From CAWDDA01 sp963813345 (GTDB taxonomy: Bacteria > Acidobacteriota > Blastocatellia > RBC074): DNA of 64,000 nucleotides. Of the stretch, positions 34,576-42,560 are shown piece after piece. The stretch is from NCBI GenBank assembly GCA_963813345.1, contig CAWEYR010000019.1, positions 182,891-246,890 on the forward strand, read 5' to 3'. A program made the translations under genes and the position numbers. The stretch's first letter is position 1, and every line of letters begins with the position of its first letter. A model generated the notes under the pieces. It saw only the letters and a list, made by a program, of their open reading frames with translations. It had not been told where the DNA came from and made no database searches.

Positions 34576-35077
34576 CTGATTCCCACATTTCATCAGCGCT
34601 TGGGCCGTAGATAGCCGGAACTTTCGAACCCATCGGCCGCAGGTACTTCGACAATTGCCCGCGATGATGAATTGAATGTTGCAGGAGAAAGTTGAGGTAC
34701 TCGACAGCAGGGTAGTTAAAGATGTCGAAGAATGAGATAGGTTTTGTGAGATCGGCGGCGCTCAGGTTCTTGACGTTGGTGATTCCTTCCTTGAAACCGG
34801 CCTCATAAACATCGAGCATCTCGGCGATGTTCTTTGTCTTGTTCACGGTCGGTTCTGCAGCGGTAAACGCGCCGGAGGAAACTCCTTTCAGAAAGAGAAA
34901 CTCAGCATCGATGATATGCCAGGCCAGTTCACGCGCGGTCATCGATTTTGGATCCGGCCGGTAATCACTCTTTTCATCGGGTACGGCCTCGATGACGCGT
35001 CGCGTGGTTGGATATTCGTCTTGAATTGCCTTCAACAGAAAGTCGCGAAGAAACGTTGCTTGATCTGATGTCATCAC
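34541..35077 (-). CDS. DinB-family protein
   Basis: 178-residue four-helix DinB/YfiT-type protein. Metal-binding histidines fit the family pattern: LAWHIIDAEF in helix 2 and LLQHSIHHRGQLSKYLRPMG near the C-terminal helix. Such proteins act as metal-dependent thiol (for example bacillithiol or glutathione) transferases or remain uncharacterised. The final residues VRDQGSGVGA are translated from the repeat at 34378-34575, so the native end is near ADEMWE. It is not linked to its neighbours in an obvious operon. Confidence 0.85.
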   Translation of the reverse strand: MMTSDQATFLRDFLLKAIQDEYPTTRRVIEAVPDEKSDYRPDPKSMTARELAWHIIDAEFLFLKGVSSGAFTAAEPTVNKTKNIAEMLDVYEAGFKEGITNVKNLSAADLTKPISFFDIFNYPAVEYLNFLLQHSIHHRGQLSKYLRPMGSKVPAIYGPSADEMWESGVRDQGSGVGA

Positions 35078-35212
35078 TCATAACCTCCAAAACGAGAGTA
35101 ATGGCTGAGGACCTGATGCGTGTTGCAGATGCGGGCTATTGTTGCATCTATGAAACACACGGCCGACGCATAATACACAAAGTCGGTACGGCAGGCAATG
35201 GAAAAGTGTCGT

Positions 35213-35310
35213 GTTTGAGTTCACGCTTCAGCCGTGGTGGTGCTCAATGCAACCACAAGCTAAAGCTTGAACTCGAACTCGAACTCGAACTCGAACTCAA
35301 ACTTACCTTG
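35213..35310. repeat. EFKL-family inverted repeat with expanded GAACTC hexamer
   Basis: GTTTGAGTTCACGCTTCAGCC and CAAGCTAAAGCTTGAACTC form the arms. The right arm continues as GAACTC hexamers (five in a row, 35272-35301) ending in AAAC, a slippage expansion of the arm end. It lies 40-140 bp upstream of the zinc-ribbon gene. Confidence 0.85.
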
Positions 35311-35352
35311 CACCGATTCCGTTGACAACATTATGATAATCGATACATCTAT

Positions 35353-36475
35353 ATGTACTGCTCAGCTTGCAATCTCGAATACTCAGAGCAGCTGAAATTC
35401 TGCAAACAGTGTGGGCAGGGCCTCGTACACGAACCAAAAGGGGCTTCAACTCCCGTCAATTGCTGCACTCGCTGCGGCTCCAGACTTGTAGCAGGCGAGC
35501 ACTTCTGTCAGCAGTGCGGCGCTCGCGTCAAATCAAGGATCGAGGAAACCACAATTGGAGCGTGCTCTAGTTGCGGCGTAAGATGGAGAAGCGCGTGGCT
35601 CTTTTGTCGAAGCTGCGGTCTTGATCGTGACCAGGCTCTCAGATTTGAAGCTACATTGCCACCGCCTCCTAACGAAGTTGTTCCCACAGTTACGATGGAG
35701 ACGATTGCTGTCTCGGTGCCACGTGGCGATTCGATTTCCGATGCCTCGCTCAAATGCCCGCGATGTTCCGCCGAGCTCGGTCCCTACGCCCAGTATTGCG
35801 AGATCTGTGGCAACGGAGTTAGCGGAGTAAGCTTCGAGACCTTCGAGGGTCCGTTAGAGATCAAGACAACGGCCAAAGCTCGCCAGGAAATCGACGAAGA
35901 GCTCGACGATCAGCAAAGAAGTCCCAACTCTCGAGATACTTCCTCTCAAGACCGTTGAGTACGAAACGCCTCTGATAGCAGAACTCGAACCCGAGGTTCC
36001 ATCGCCTGTCGAAGCCGCTGAGGTCCTCGAGACTTTGCCAGAGATCGCACAAGAGACTGCGCCAGAGACAACACCAGAGATCGCACAAGAGACCTCCGCC
36101 GTAGCTCCGGACATCGCCGAAGAAGCCGTATCAGTGAGCGACTCGACCGAGGATGCTGATGCTTCAGAGGCGATTCCAGCAGAAGCGGTTATCGAACCGT
36201 CGCGGACGACAGATTTTACTGTCCGACGCGATACGTCGAGACAGGATCGCAACGTCAGAATGACTGTTGAGGGTCGCCGAGCTTCGACTGGACGAATGGA
36301 AGATGAGGCGAGCAGGAAAACGCCTCGAGAGGCTCCGTATCGGCTCTCCGACGACCTTATCTTCGATCCCGACCCCGTTGATTCCGAGCTCGAAACTGTC
36401 GACTACGAGATCCCCAAGAGCACTCAGCACTCAGCACTCAGCACTCAGCACTCAAGCGTGCTCAGCAAAAAGTGA
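35353..36475 (+). CDS. zinc-ribbon protein with acidic low-complexity tail, one frameshift
   Basis: About 374 residues after joining frames near 35925. The N-terminal half contains four Cys4 ribbon sets: CSACNLEY...CKQCG, CTRCGSRL...CQQCG, CSSCGVRW...CRSCG and CPRCSAEL...CEICG. The C-terminal half is Glu/Pro/Ala/Thr-rich (repeats of PEIAQET) and ends in a stretch encoded by CACTCAG heptamers (36421-36454). No membrane helix is visible. Its stop overlaps the GTG start of the next gene by 4 bp, so it is co-translated with the FGE-like membrane protein and begins the envelope operon to 41853. The ribbons may bind partner proteins or nucleic acid; function unknown. Confidence 0.75.
36421..36454 (+). 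repeat. CACTCAG heptamer microsatellite inside a CDS
   Basis: Just under five tandem copies of CACTCAG, coding for STQHSALSTQHS-type peptide. Seven-base units mean each slippage event shifts the frame of the last residues and of the 4-bp stop-start overlap with the next gene. Confidence 0.9.
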
Positions 36476-37338
36476 AACGGCACTCGTCTCCGATCGAGTC
36501 TATAGCAGTCATCACGGCGCTTGTCGTACTTGGCGTTCTGCTGACAATCATCGCGTGGCAGGCTAATCGGACGCGTGATGCTTCAAAAAACCAGGTAAGT
36601 TCGCAAACTAATCCTCGATTGAGCGACGGTACGAAAACGGGCGCATCACCACCGCCTTCAGCAGCCGGCGTGCCTGTGGCGCCTGAGAATATGGTCTATG
36701 TTGCCGGTGCCACGTTCACTATGGGTCGCGATGATGGCGACGAATACGCCAAACCCGCCCGAAGCGTCACACTTCCCGCATTCTTTATCGATCGCACTGA
36801 AGTGACTAACGAGCAGTATCAGAAGTTTGTCGATGCGACGGGTCATAGTGCTCCGTCAAACTGGAGTGGTGGCAAATATCCTCCCGGTGAAGCCAGGCTG
36901 CCGGTCGTCAACGTATCGTGGGGTGATGCAGCTGACTACGCTCGCTGGGCTCGCAAACGTCTTCCGACCGAATCTGAATGGGAGCTTGCCGCTCGCGGCG
37001 TCGATGGCAGGCTTTACACCTGGGGCTCTCAATGGAACTCCGCTTTTGCCAATACGCGCGATGCCGGACGCGGACGCATAATGGAAGTTGGAAGCTTTCC
37101 TCAAGGGTCGAGTCCGTACGGAGCTCTCGATATGATCGGAAATGTGTGGGAGTGGACAACAAGTGATCTGACCAGCTATGAGCCGGAGCGACGCCTCCTT
37201 CAGCGTGGCAAGGTGATTCGCGGTGGAGCATTTGATGTTCCACCCGAGATCGCTACAGTGACGTACCGCGGTGTCGTTCAACCGGAAAAGCAGTACGATA
37301 AGACCGGTTTCAGATGCGTCCGCGCAATCCGGCAGTGA
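36472..37338 (+). CDS. membrane-anchored FGE/SUMF1-fold protein, non-catalytic
   Basis: 288 residues from a GTG start that overlaps the upstream stop. One transmembrane helix (ESIAVITALVVLGVLLTIIAWQ), a Ser/Pro-rich linker, then a formylglycine-generating-enzyme-type domain (~75-288): ATFTMGRDDGDEYAKPARSV, FFIDRTEVTNEQYQKFV, VVNVSWGDAADYARWARKRLPTESEWELAARG and VIRGGAFDV...GFRCVRAIRQ. The cysteine pair used by true FGE enzymes is absent, so this is a C-type-lectin-like domain used for binding, not sulfatase maturation. The next gene has a second such domain joined to PEGA repeats. Confidence 0.82.
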   Translation: MKRHSSPIESIAVITALVVLGVLLTIIAWQANRTRDASKNQVSSQTNPRLSDGTKTGASPPPSAAGVPVAPENMVYVAGATFTMGRDDGDEYAKPARSVTLPAFFIDRTEVTNEQYQKFVDATGHSAPSNWSGGKYPPGEARLPVVNVSWGDAADYARWARKRLPTESEWELAARGVDGRLYTWGSQWNSAFANTRDAGRGRIMEVGSFPQGSSPYGALDMIGNVWEWTTSDLTSYEPERRLLQRGKVIRGGAFDVPPEIATVTYRGVVQPEKQYDKTGFRCVRAIRQ

Positions 37339-37380
37339 GACATATCGATCAGAATACATCGATGAGATAGAGAGGTGTAG

Positions 37381-38792
37381 ATGTCTTTGAGACAGGTGGT
37401 GACTGTCGTCCTCACAGCAGCATTGAGCTCCGGAATCTGGAGCATGAGTGGCGCTTCGCGTGCCGAAGGTCGCCAGGATCCCGACAGGCCGCGATGTACC
37501 CAAGACGGCGCCTGAAGAAAAGAAGAGCTCAACCGCAGCCAAGAAATCGGGGAAGTCTGCTCCCGCGCCGACTCCGACTCCCAAGCCTGCGTCAAGCTCG
37601 ACGTCGGGAACTGCGAAGTCTGAAAAGTCAACTTCCGCTCGTCCAACACCGACACCAGCAAAACCATCTTCATCTACGTCTGCATCCGCACCCGCAGCCA
37701 GTGGCGCTTCCGCCTCAGGTGAGCGCGCGAGACTGATACTGACCGCACCTCCCGGATCTCAGATCGAGATCGATGGCACGTCCAAATACACCGTGGATCG
37801 CTCAGGCAAAATACAGATCGATGACTTAACGGCGGGGCGGCATCAGATGGTGGTGATTGCGCCCGATCACGAACCGTGGCGCGGAGTCTGTCACTGTCAA
37901 TGCGCCGGTCACTGGATTCAGTGTGCCCATCCGCAGCCGCGAATCTACAGGCCGACTGACCATTTTTATCAATGAGCCAGGCGCTGAGATTTTTGTCGAC
38001 GGGCAGTCTCAAGGGACGAAGAGCGTCGCCGGTCAGCCGGTAACGATCAGCGGGTTGAAACAGGGAAGGCATGAAGTGCGCGCTGTGCGTCCAGGCTTTG
38101 AAGACTGGCAGGACTCTGTCGCGATATCGGCCGGTCTGAGCCGCACAATTAATATCACTCTCAAGTTGCGACTCGATCCCGAAGTGGTCCTCGTGCCGGG
38201 CGGCGAGTTCAAGATGGGTGATGAAGAAGGAGCAAAGGATGCACGACCGGTACATCTGGTTTCAGTAGACGGCTTTGAGATAGCGGAGAGCGAAGTGTCG
38301 AATCGTCATTACAAGATGTTTCTCGACGAAACCAGCCGTCCTGCGCCGCTTGCACCCGGTTGGCAGGATCGCGAAATCATGTCTGGATACGAAGAACGCC
38401 CGGTAGTCTACGTAAGCTGGGAAGACGCTCAGGCGTTCGCGCGTTGGCTTTCGCAGAAGTCAGGAAAGTCCTATCGCCTTCCGACTGAAGCGGAATGGGA
38501 GAAAGCTGTCCGCACGTCGAACAACCGGCTGGCATCAATCGGAAAAGTATGGGAGTGGTGCGCCGACTTGTATGATGAGGATTACTACAAGAAATCCGAG
38601 CGCGTGAACCCGCAGGGTCCCACTAAAGCGAAAAAGATCAAGGTGCAGGGCAAGGAGGGTGAAGCGCGCGTTATTCGTGGTGGAACCTTCAAACCCGAGA
38701 AACTGGATCAGAACCTCGCGGTGCGCGACGCCTTTGTGGCTACACGCGGCCGCGGCGACATCGGCTTCCGACTGGTGCGTGATCTTAAGTGA
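37381..38792 (+). CDS. secreted PEGA plus FGE-like domain protein, two frameshifts
   Basis: About 470 residues when joined. ATG 37381 begins a signal-like segment (SLRQVVTVVLTAALSSGIWSM). The frame breaks near 37480, followed by a Lys/Ser/Pro/Thr-rich linker (SAPAPTPTPKPASSST), a PEGA-like domain (LILTAPPGSQIEIDG), a second break near 37885, a second PEGA domain (GRLTIFINEPGAEIFVDGQ) and an FGE-type domain (VLVPGGEFKMGDEEG, VVYVSWEDAQAFARWL, LPTEAEWEKAV, ARVIRGGTF...GFRLVRDLK) lacking catalytic cysteines. PEGA domains often sit at the surface near S-layer or wall components. It follows the previous FGE gene by 42 bp on the same strand. Confidence 0.78.
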
Positions 38793-38811
38793 GGGATACC
38801 TGGGTACTGCA

Positions 38812-38916
38812 TCGGAGCGCCAGTCTGGAGTGCGGCGACTGGCGCCGCTTAAGCGTGCGAGATCGTCGGGAGCACTTGTGATGCAAGTCACCGCACGCCA
38901 TTCGCGCTCTGCCAGT
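38812..38916. repeat. loose inverted repeat upstream of carboxypeptidase gene
   Basis: GGAGCGCCAGTCTGGAGTGCGGCGACTGG mixes elements of the palindromes at 12131 (GGAGTGCGGCG) and 6534 (GCGTGCGAG). The right side (CACCGCACGCCATTCGCGCTC) pairs only partly. It looks like a degraded or recombined member. Confidence 0.55.
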
Positions 38917-39016
38917 CTGTGAACCGGCGTTCTCAGCCATCAACGCTACGATCTCCTTCCGCTTAATCTCGACTCCATATGCGCCTGCATCAACAGTCGA
39001 TCCAGCAGGCGAGAAT

Positions 39017-39730
39017 GTGCGGCTTCGAACTGATCTCATATGGGTCTTTGGAGGGCGCCAGCAGCGTGGCTGGGCGATCTATGAGCCTCTCATCGCATCG
39101 TTCATTGGTACAGATCTCAAATTGAATGATGACCCTCCCGGGTTCGCGCGTGCAGTGGCTGCATGGCAAAGCCGGAATCAACTCGCGCCTTCAGGCGTGA
39201 TCGATCACGAAACGTGGATGACGATGGTTGGTCTCTGGCAGGAAAAGCGACTGTTCAAACCTAAATCGCCGCCGCCGTCGCTCGTCACGGTCGACTCGAG
39301 TGAGTTCTACCATCCTGAGCGCCCTGCGGAGCTTCGCCAGGTCGAACGCGAAACATATCTTGCCTACAAGCGAATGCTTCAAGCCGCAAAGGCCGAGCTC
39401 GGCTTCGAGCCCGGAAGCCCGTTTTTCAAGATCATCTCGGCCTACAGAACACCCCAATATCAGGCTATGCTGCGCAGTCAGGCACCAACGTCAGGCCGCA
39501 CGGCTCTCGCTTACAACAGTCCCCATTTCACCGGCCGCAGTCTGGACCTTTATGTTGGTGGCGAACCGGTTATTACGAAAGATTGCAACCGCGCATGGCA
39601 GACGTCGACGCGTGCATATGCGTGGCTCGCAAAGAACGCGAAGTCGTTTGGGTTTGAGCCATATTTCTATGAGCCGTGGCATTGGGAATACATGCCGCAA
39701 CAGTCGGGGGACGCAGGGGGATCACGATGA
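39017..39730 (+). CDS. VanY-type D-Ala-D-Ala carboxypeptidase (M15B)
   Basis: Zinc peptidase trimming peptidoglycan peptides, about 237 residues as given. The catalytic signature SPHFTGRSLDLYV (SxHxxGxxxD) and the second metal/acid-base motif EPWHWEYMP are intact, with the conserved SAYRTPQYQ before. An N-terminal region with AWQSRNQLAPSGVIDHETW resembles a peptidoglycan-binding repeat. The start is uncertain: the same frame stays open and protein-like upstream to ~38921 (ISFRLISTPYAPASTVDPAGEN) but has no ATG or GTG, so the true 5' end may be lost to a frame break. The stop overlaps the next ATG by 4 bp. Confidence 0.82.
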   Translation: MRLRTDLIWVFGGRQQRGWAIYEPLIASFIGTDLKLNDDPPGFARAVAAWQSRNQLAPSGVIDHETWMTMVGLWQEKRLFKPKSPPPSLVTVDSSEFYHPERPAELRQVERETYLAYKRMLQAAKAELGFEPGSPFFKIISAYRTPQYQAMLRSQAPTSGRTALAYNSPHFTGRSLDLYVGGEPVITKDCNRAWQTSTRAYAWLAKNAKSFGFEPYFYEPWHWEYMPQQSGDAGGSR

Positions 39731-40593
39731 AGACGATTTCTCGACTCGTTTTGACCGCCGCCAGCCTGATGGCAGTCGTCTTGCTGTTGACGTCTCCTAC
39801 ACAAGCTCAACAGCGTCCGCTGATCACTGAAGATATCGACATCGTGAAACCCGGATCGGCGCGAATCGAATTCGGGTTCGACTTCCAGCAGAATCGCGAT
39901 TTCACGCTATCAGGATTGAATGGAGATCTGACACGACTTGGAGTGATAACTCTTCGAACCGGCATGTCACCCAATGTCGAGATTTTCTCTGGCGGAGTGA
40001 TCCGAAATTTTCTTAGCATCAACGGCCAGTTCCAGCCTCCCGCCGTTCCGCTCGATCTGAGTTCCGGAACGAACTCGACGCACGATATCGGCGATTTCTT
40101 CATGGGTGCCAGAGTCAAGCTTCGAAATGAAACACGACGCGGCCCTTCGCTTGGATTCCGCTTTGCAGTCGAGCTTCCGAACTCAAATCAATCACGAGGC
40201 ATCGGCCTCAACCAGATGAATTTCTATACAGCTGCGATCGTCGGGAAGCACTGGGGCCGGTTCAATCTGTTCGGAAACATCGGTCTCGGGATTCTGACAG
40301 CGCCGGCTGATCCCTACACTCAGAATGATGTGATTCTATACGGTCTCGCCGCGACCTATCTCTTCAACGATCACTTTACGCTCGTTGGCGAGGTCGCTGG
40401 CCGCCAGAACACGCGCAATACACCGCCGCTCGGAACAGAATCGGACGGCGCTTTCAGGCTTGGCGCGCGGATTCGCGCTGGTGGATTGATGTGGGATGTC
40501 GCAGGACAGCGCGGACTCTACGATCATAGCGCGCGAAGTGGGTTGAGTTTTGGCGTCAGCTACGAGGGCTCTTTCTTCACTCCTGCAAAATGA
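39727..40593 (+). CDS. outer-membrane beta-barrel protein
   Basis: 288 residues with a signal peptide (MKTISRLVLTAASLMAVVLLLTSPTQA). The mature part is a run of amphipathic beta strands with Gly/aromatic girdles: ARIEFGFDFQQNRDFTL, GDFFMGARVKLRNETRRGPSLGFRFAVELP, GRFNLFGNIGLGILTAP, HFTLVGEVAGRQNTRN, FRLGARIRAGGLMWDVAGQRG and LSFGVSYEGSFF. It begins with RPLITEDIDIVKPG, usual in transporter-like barrel proteins of unknown substrate. Start ATG 39727 overlaps the VanY-like stop; its own stop overlaps the mscS-type start. It probably forms a pore or structural barrel in the outer membrane. Confidence 0.8.
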   Translation: MKTISRLVLTAASLMAVVLLLTSPTQAQQRPLITEDIDIVKPGSARIEFGFDFQQNRDFTLSGLNGDLTRLGVITLRTGMSPNVEIFSGGVIRNFLSINGQFQPPAVPLDLSSGTNSTHDIGDFFMGARVKLRNETRRGPSLGFRFAVELPNSNQSRGIGLNQMNFYTAAIVGKHWGRFNLFGNIGLGILTAPADPYTQNDVILYGLAATYLFNDHFTLVGEVAGRQNTRNTPPLGTESDGAFRLGARIRAGGLMWDVAGQRGLYDHSARSGLSFGVSYEGSFFTPAK

Positions 40594-41853
40594 GAGTGAT
40601 GGATAACGATTCGATCAAGACCTGGCTGTTGCTGCTTGCAGGATTCGGTATTTGCGCTGTTGTCTACTGGCTCCTCGGAAAGCTCAAGCACAAGATCGTC
40701 AGTCTCCGCAGTGGTCGCACATCTCTTGACGCACTTTTCCTTGATTGGACGGTGCGCGCGGCCCGGCTGGGAGTCTGGCTACTCTTCTTCGTCTTTTTTA
40801 CCTACCTTATCCCGCGTGCGCGCGTGCAGTTTGATACCGTAGGCGATCGCCTTGGCGCGTGCACGCGACCAGATAGTTGGATGGCTGGCTGGTGAAGGAG
40901 TCACCGCGGTCATCATCATTGTTGTTACACTCTTCGTGGCGCGTTTCGTAGGCGAATTGATTGTGCGCGGGTTCGCGATTGTCGAGCGACGCGCTATCGA
41001 TCGTCAGGATCCGGCGGGACAGCGGCGACTGACGACGCTTTCTGCAATCACGCGCCGCACAGCCCAGGCCGTTGTTCTCTTCATAGGGCTCCTTGAACTG
41101 CTCCCTCAACTCGATCTGAACATTACCCCAATTCTCGCCAGTGCCGGCGTAGTCGGACTCGCCGTCGGATTCGGGGCTCAGAGCCTGATCAAGGATTTGT
41201 TTGCGGGGTTGCTGATACTCATCGAAGATCAATACAGCGTCGGTGATGTCGTCAAGATCGGCGAGACAACAGGGACCGTCGAGAACCTGACACTCAGGGC
41301 GACATCCGTGCGCAATATCGAAGGCTCGCTGACGATCATTCCTAACGGCATGGTAGGCGCCGTATCGAATCTTTCGAAGGGTTGGTCACGTGCCGTGCTC
41401 GACTTCGAGATTGATTCACGCGAAAACATTGATCGCGCCAGCGAGGTGATGCTCGAGGCTGCGAACCAACTCAAGCAGGACGAGCCGGAAGTTCTCATCA
41501 GCGAGCCGAAGGTGCTTGGCGTCGATCGCGTGACCAAGGACAGCATAGTGATTCGCATGACAGCTAAGACGGCTCCTGGAAAACACGTCGAGGTGACACG
41601 CGAACTCCGCCGCAGAGTCATACTGGCCTTCGACGAAAAAGGCATCCGCCTCCCTCAAAACCGCGAATTCATCCTGACATCCCGGAGCAGGGGTCAGGGG
41701 TCAGGGATCAGGGATCGGGGGTTTGAGTCCCGTCCGCTACGCCGGAATAGTTCACTGACGAGGTTTGAGTTCAAGCTTCAGCTTGGCGTAAGCCCGAGTC
41801 GGTTGCGGAGCAAGCTAAAGCTTGAACTCCATACCCTGACCCCCGACCCCTGA
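40590..41853 (+). CDS. MscS-type mechanosensitive channel, one frameshift
   Basis: Small-conductance mechanosensitive channel releasing solutes on osmotic downshift. About 420 residues after joining at ~40850. Early transmembrane helices (TWLLLLAGFGICAVVYWLL, LGVWLLFFVFFTYLI) are in the first frame. The second has a helix (VTAVIIIVVTLFVARFVGEL), the pore helix ITPILASAGVVGLAVGFGAQSLIKDLFAG and the MscS beta domain DQYSVGDVVKIGETTGTVENLTLRATSVR, IIPNGMVGAVSNLSKGW. The true C-terminus is near LPQNREFIL; the last ~55 residues are translated repeat DNA (41691-41853). It is the final gene of the envelope operon. Confidence 0.87.
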
Positions 41854-41868
41854 CCCCCGACCCCCGCT
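41691..41868. repeat. composite repeat, translated into two convergent protein tails
   Basis: Left GGGGTCAGGGGTCAGGGATC block plus GAGTTCAAGCTTCAGCTTG; right AAGCTAAAGCTTGAACTC plus CCTGACCCCCGACCCC. The plus-strand reading gives the MscS-type tail (RGQGSGIRDRG...), the minus-strand reading the glycosylase tail (GSGVGGQGMEFKL stop). It is the longest composite copy in the window. Confidence 0.88.
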
Positions 41869-42472
41869 TTTCATCAACTCTCTCACCCGCTTAAGATCTT
41901 CCCAGGCCTCGCGCTTCTTCTCAGGCACTCTCAACAGGTAAGCCGGATTGAACGTAGGAACCAGAACGATCCTTCGATCATTGATCACAAAATCAAATAG
42001 GCGGCCTCGCAGATTTGATATCGAAAGTCTCGATCGAAGAATTGTTTGAGCTGCCAATGCACCAAACGCAATGATTATTCGCGGATTCACCGCAAGTATC
42101 TGGCGCATCAGAAACGGCCGGCATGCTTCGATCTCTTCAATTGAGAAATTGCGTTCGCGCGGCGGGATACACTTGATGACATTGGTCGTGTAGCAGTCGC
42201 TTACTCGAACGCCGATCGAAGCCATCATTCGTTCGAGCATCACACCCGATGGTCCCTGAAAAGGACGCTGCGGTCCGACGTCATCGAGTCCGGCACCTTC
42301 GCCTACGAGCATGAGCCTCGGCCGGTGCAGGCCCTTCGCCAAAGATGAGCGGCATCCCAGGCTTGCACTCTCCGCAGGGATTTGACTTAAGGTCGAGAAT
42401 CGCTTCAAGCGAGTCATCCCCAGCGACCTGAATGCGTTCCCTGCCATCAAACAGCGAGCCTTGTGTTGACAT
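41815..42472 (-). CDS. family-4-type uracil-DNA glycosylase, one frameshift
   Basis: Excises uracil from DNA. About 218 residues with a break near 42325. First part: MSTQGSLFDGRER...NPCGECKPGMPLIFGEG, the first two cysteines of the 4Fe-4S cluster; second part: RPRLMLVGEGAGLDDVGPQRPFQGPSGVML (motif A), TTNVIKCIPPRERN...ACRPFL with the other two cysteines. Motif B reads FNPAYLLRV where most family members have a His-Pro, an odd Asn. The last residues (GGRGSGVGGQGMEFKL) and the TAG stop come from the repeat 41691-41868. Stands alone on the minus strand between two plus-strand units. Confidence 0.85.
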
Positions 42473-42560
42473 AGTCTATCTAACGGGTGAGCATACTTTG
42501 CTCGGCATACGGGTCGAGATCCAGACTCTGGAAACTCGCTAACCGCAAAGGAGCCACGCC

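Noticed and set aside
35272..36454. Possible CRISPR array (hexamer and heptamer tandem repeats)
   Set aside because: Units are 6-7 bp with no spacers and no cas genes; these are microsatellites.
35353..38792. FGE/C-type-lectin-like domains as targets of a diversity-generating retroelement
   Set aside because: No reverse transcriptase or template-variable repeat pair is seen anywhere near; the C-terminal variable-region positions show no adenine-rich pattern.
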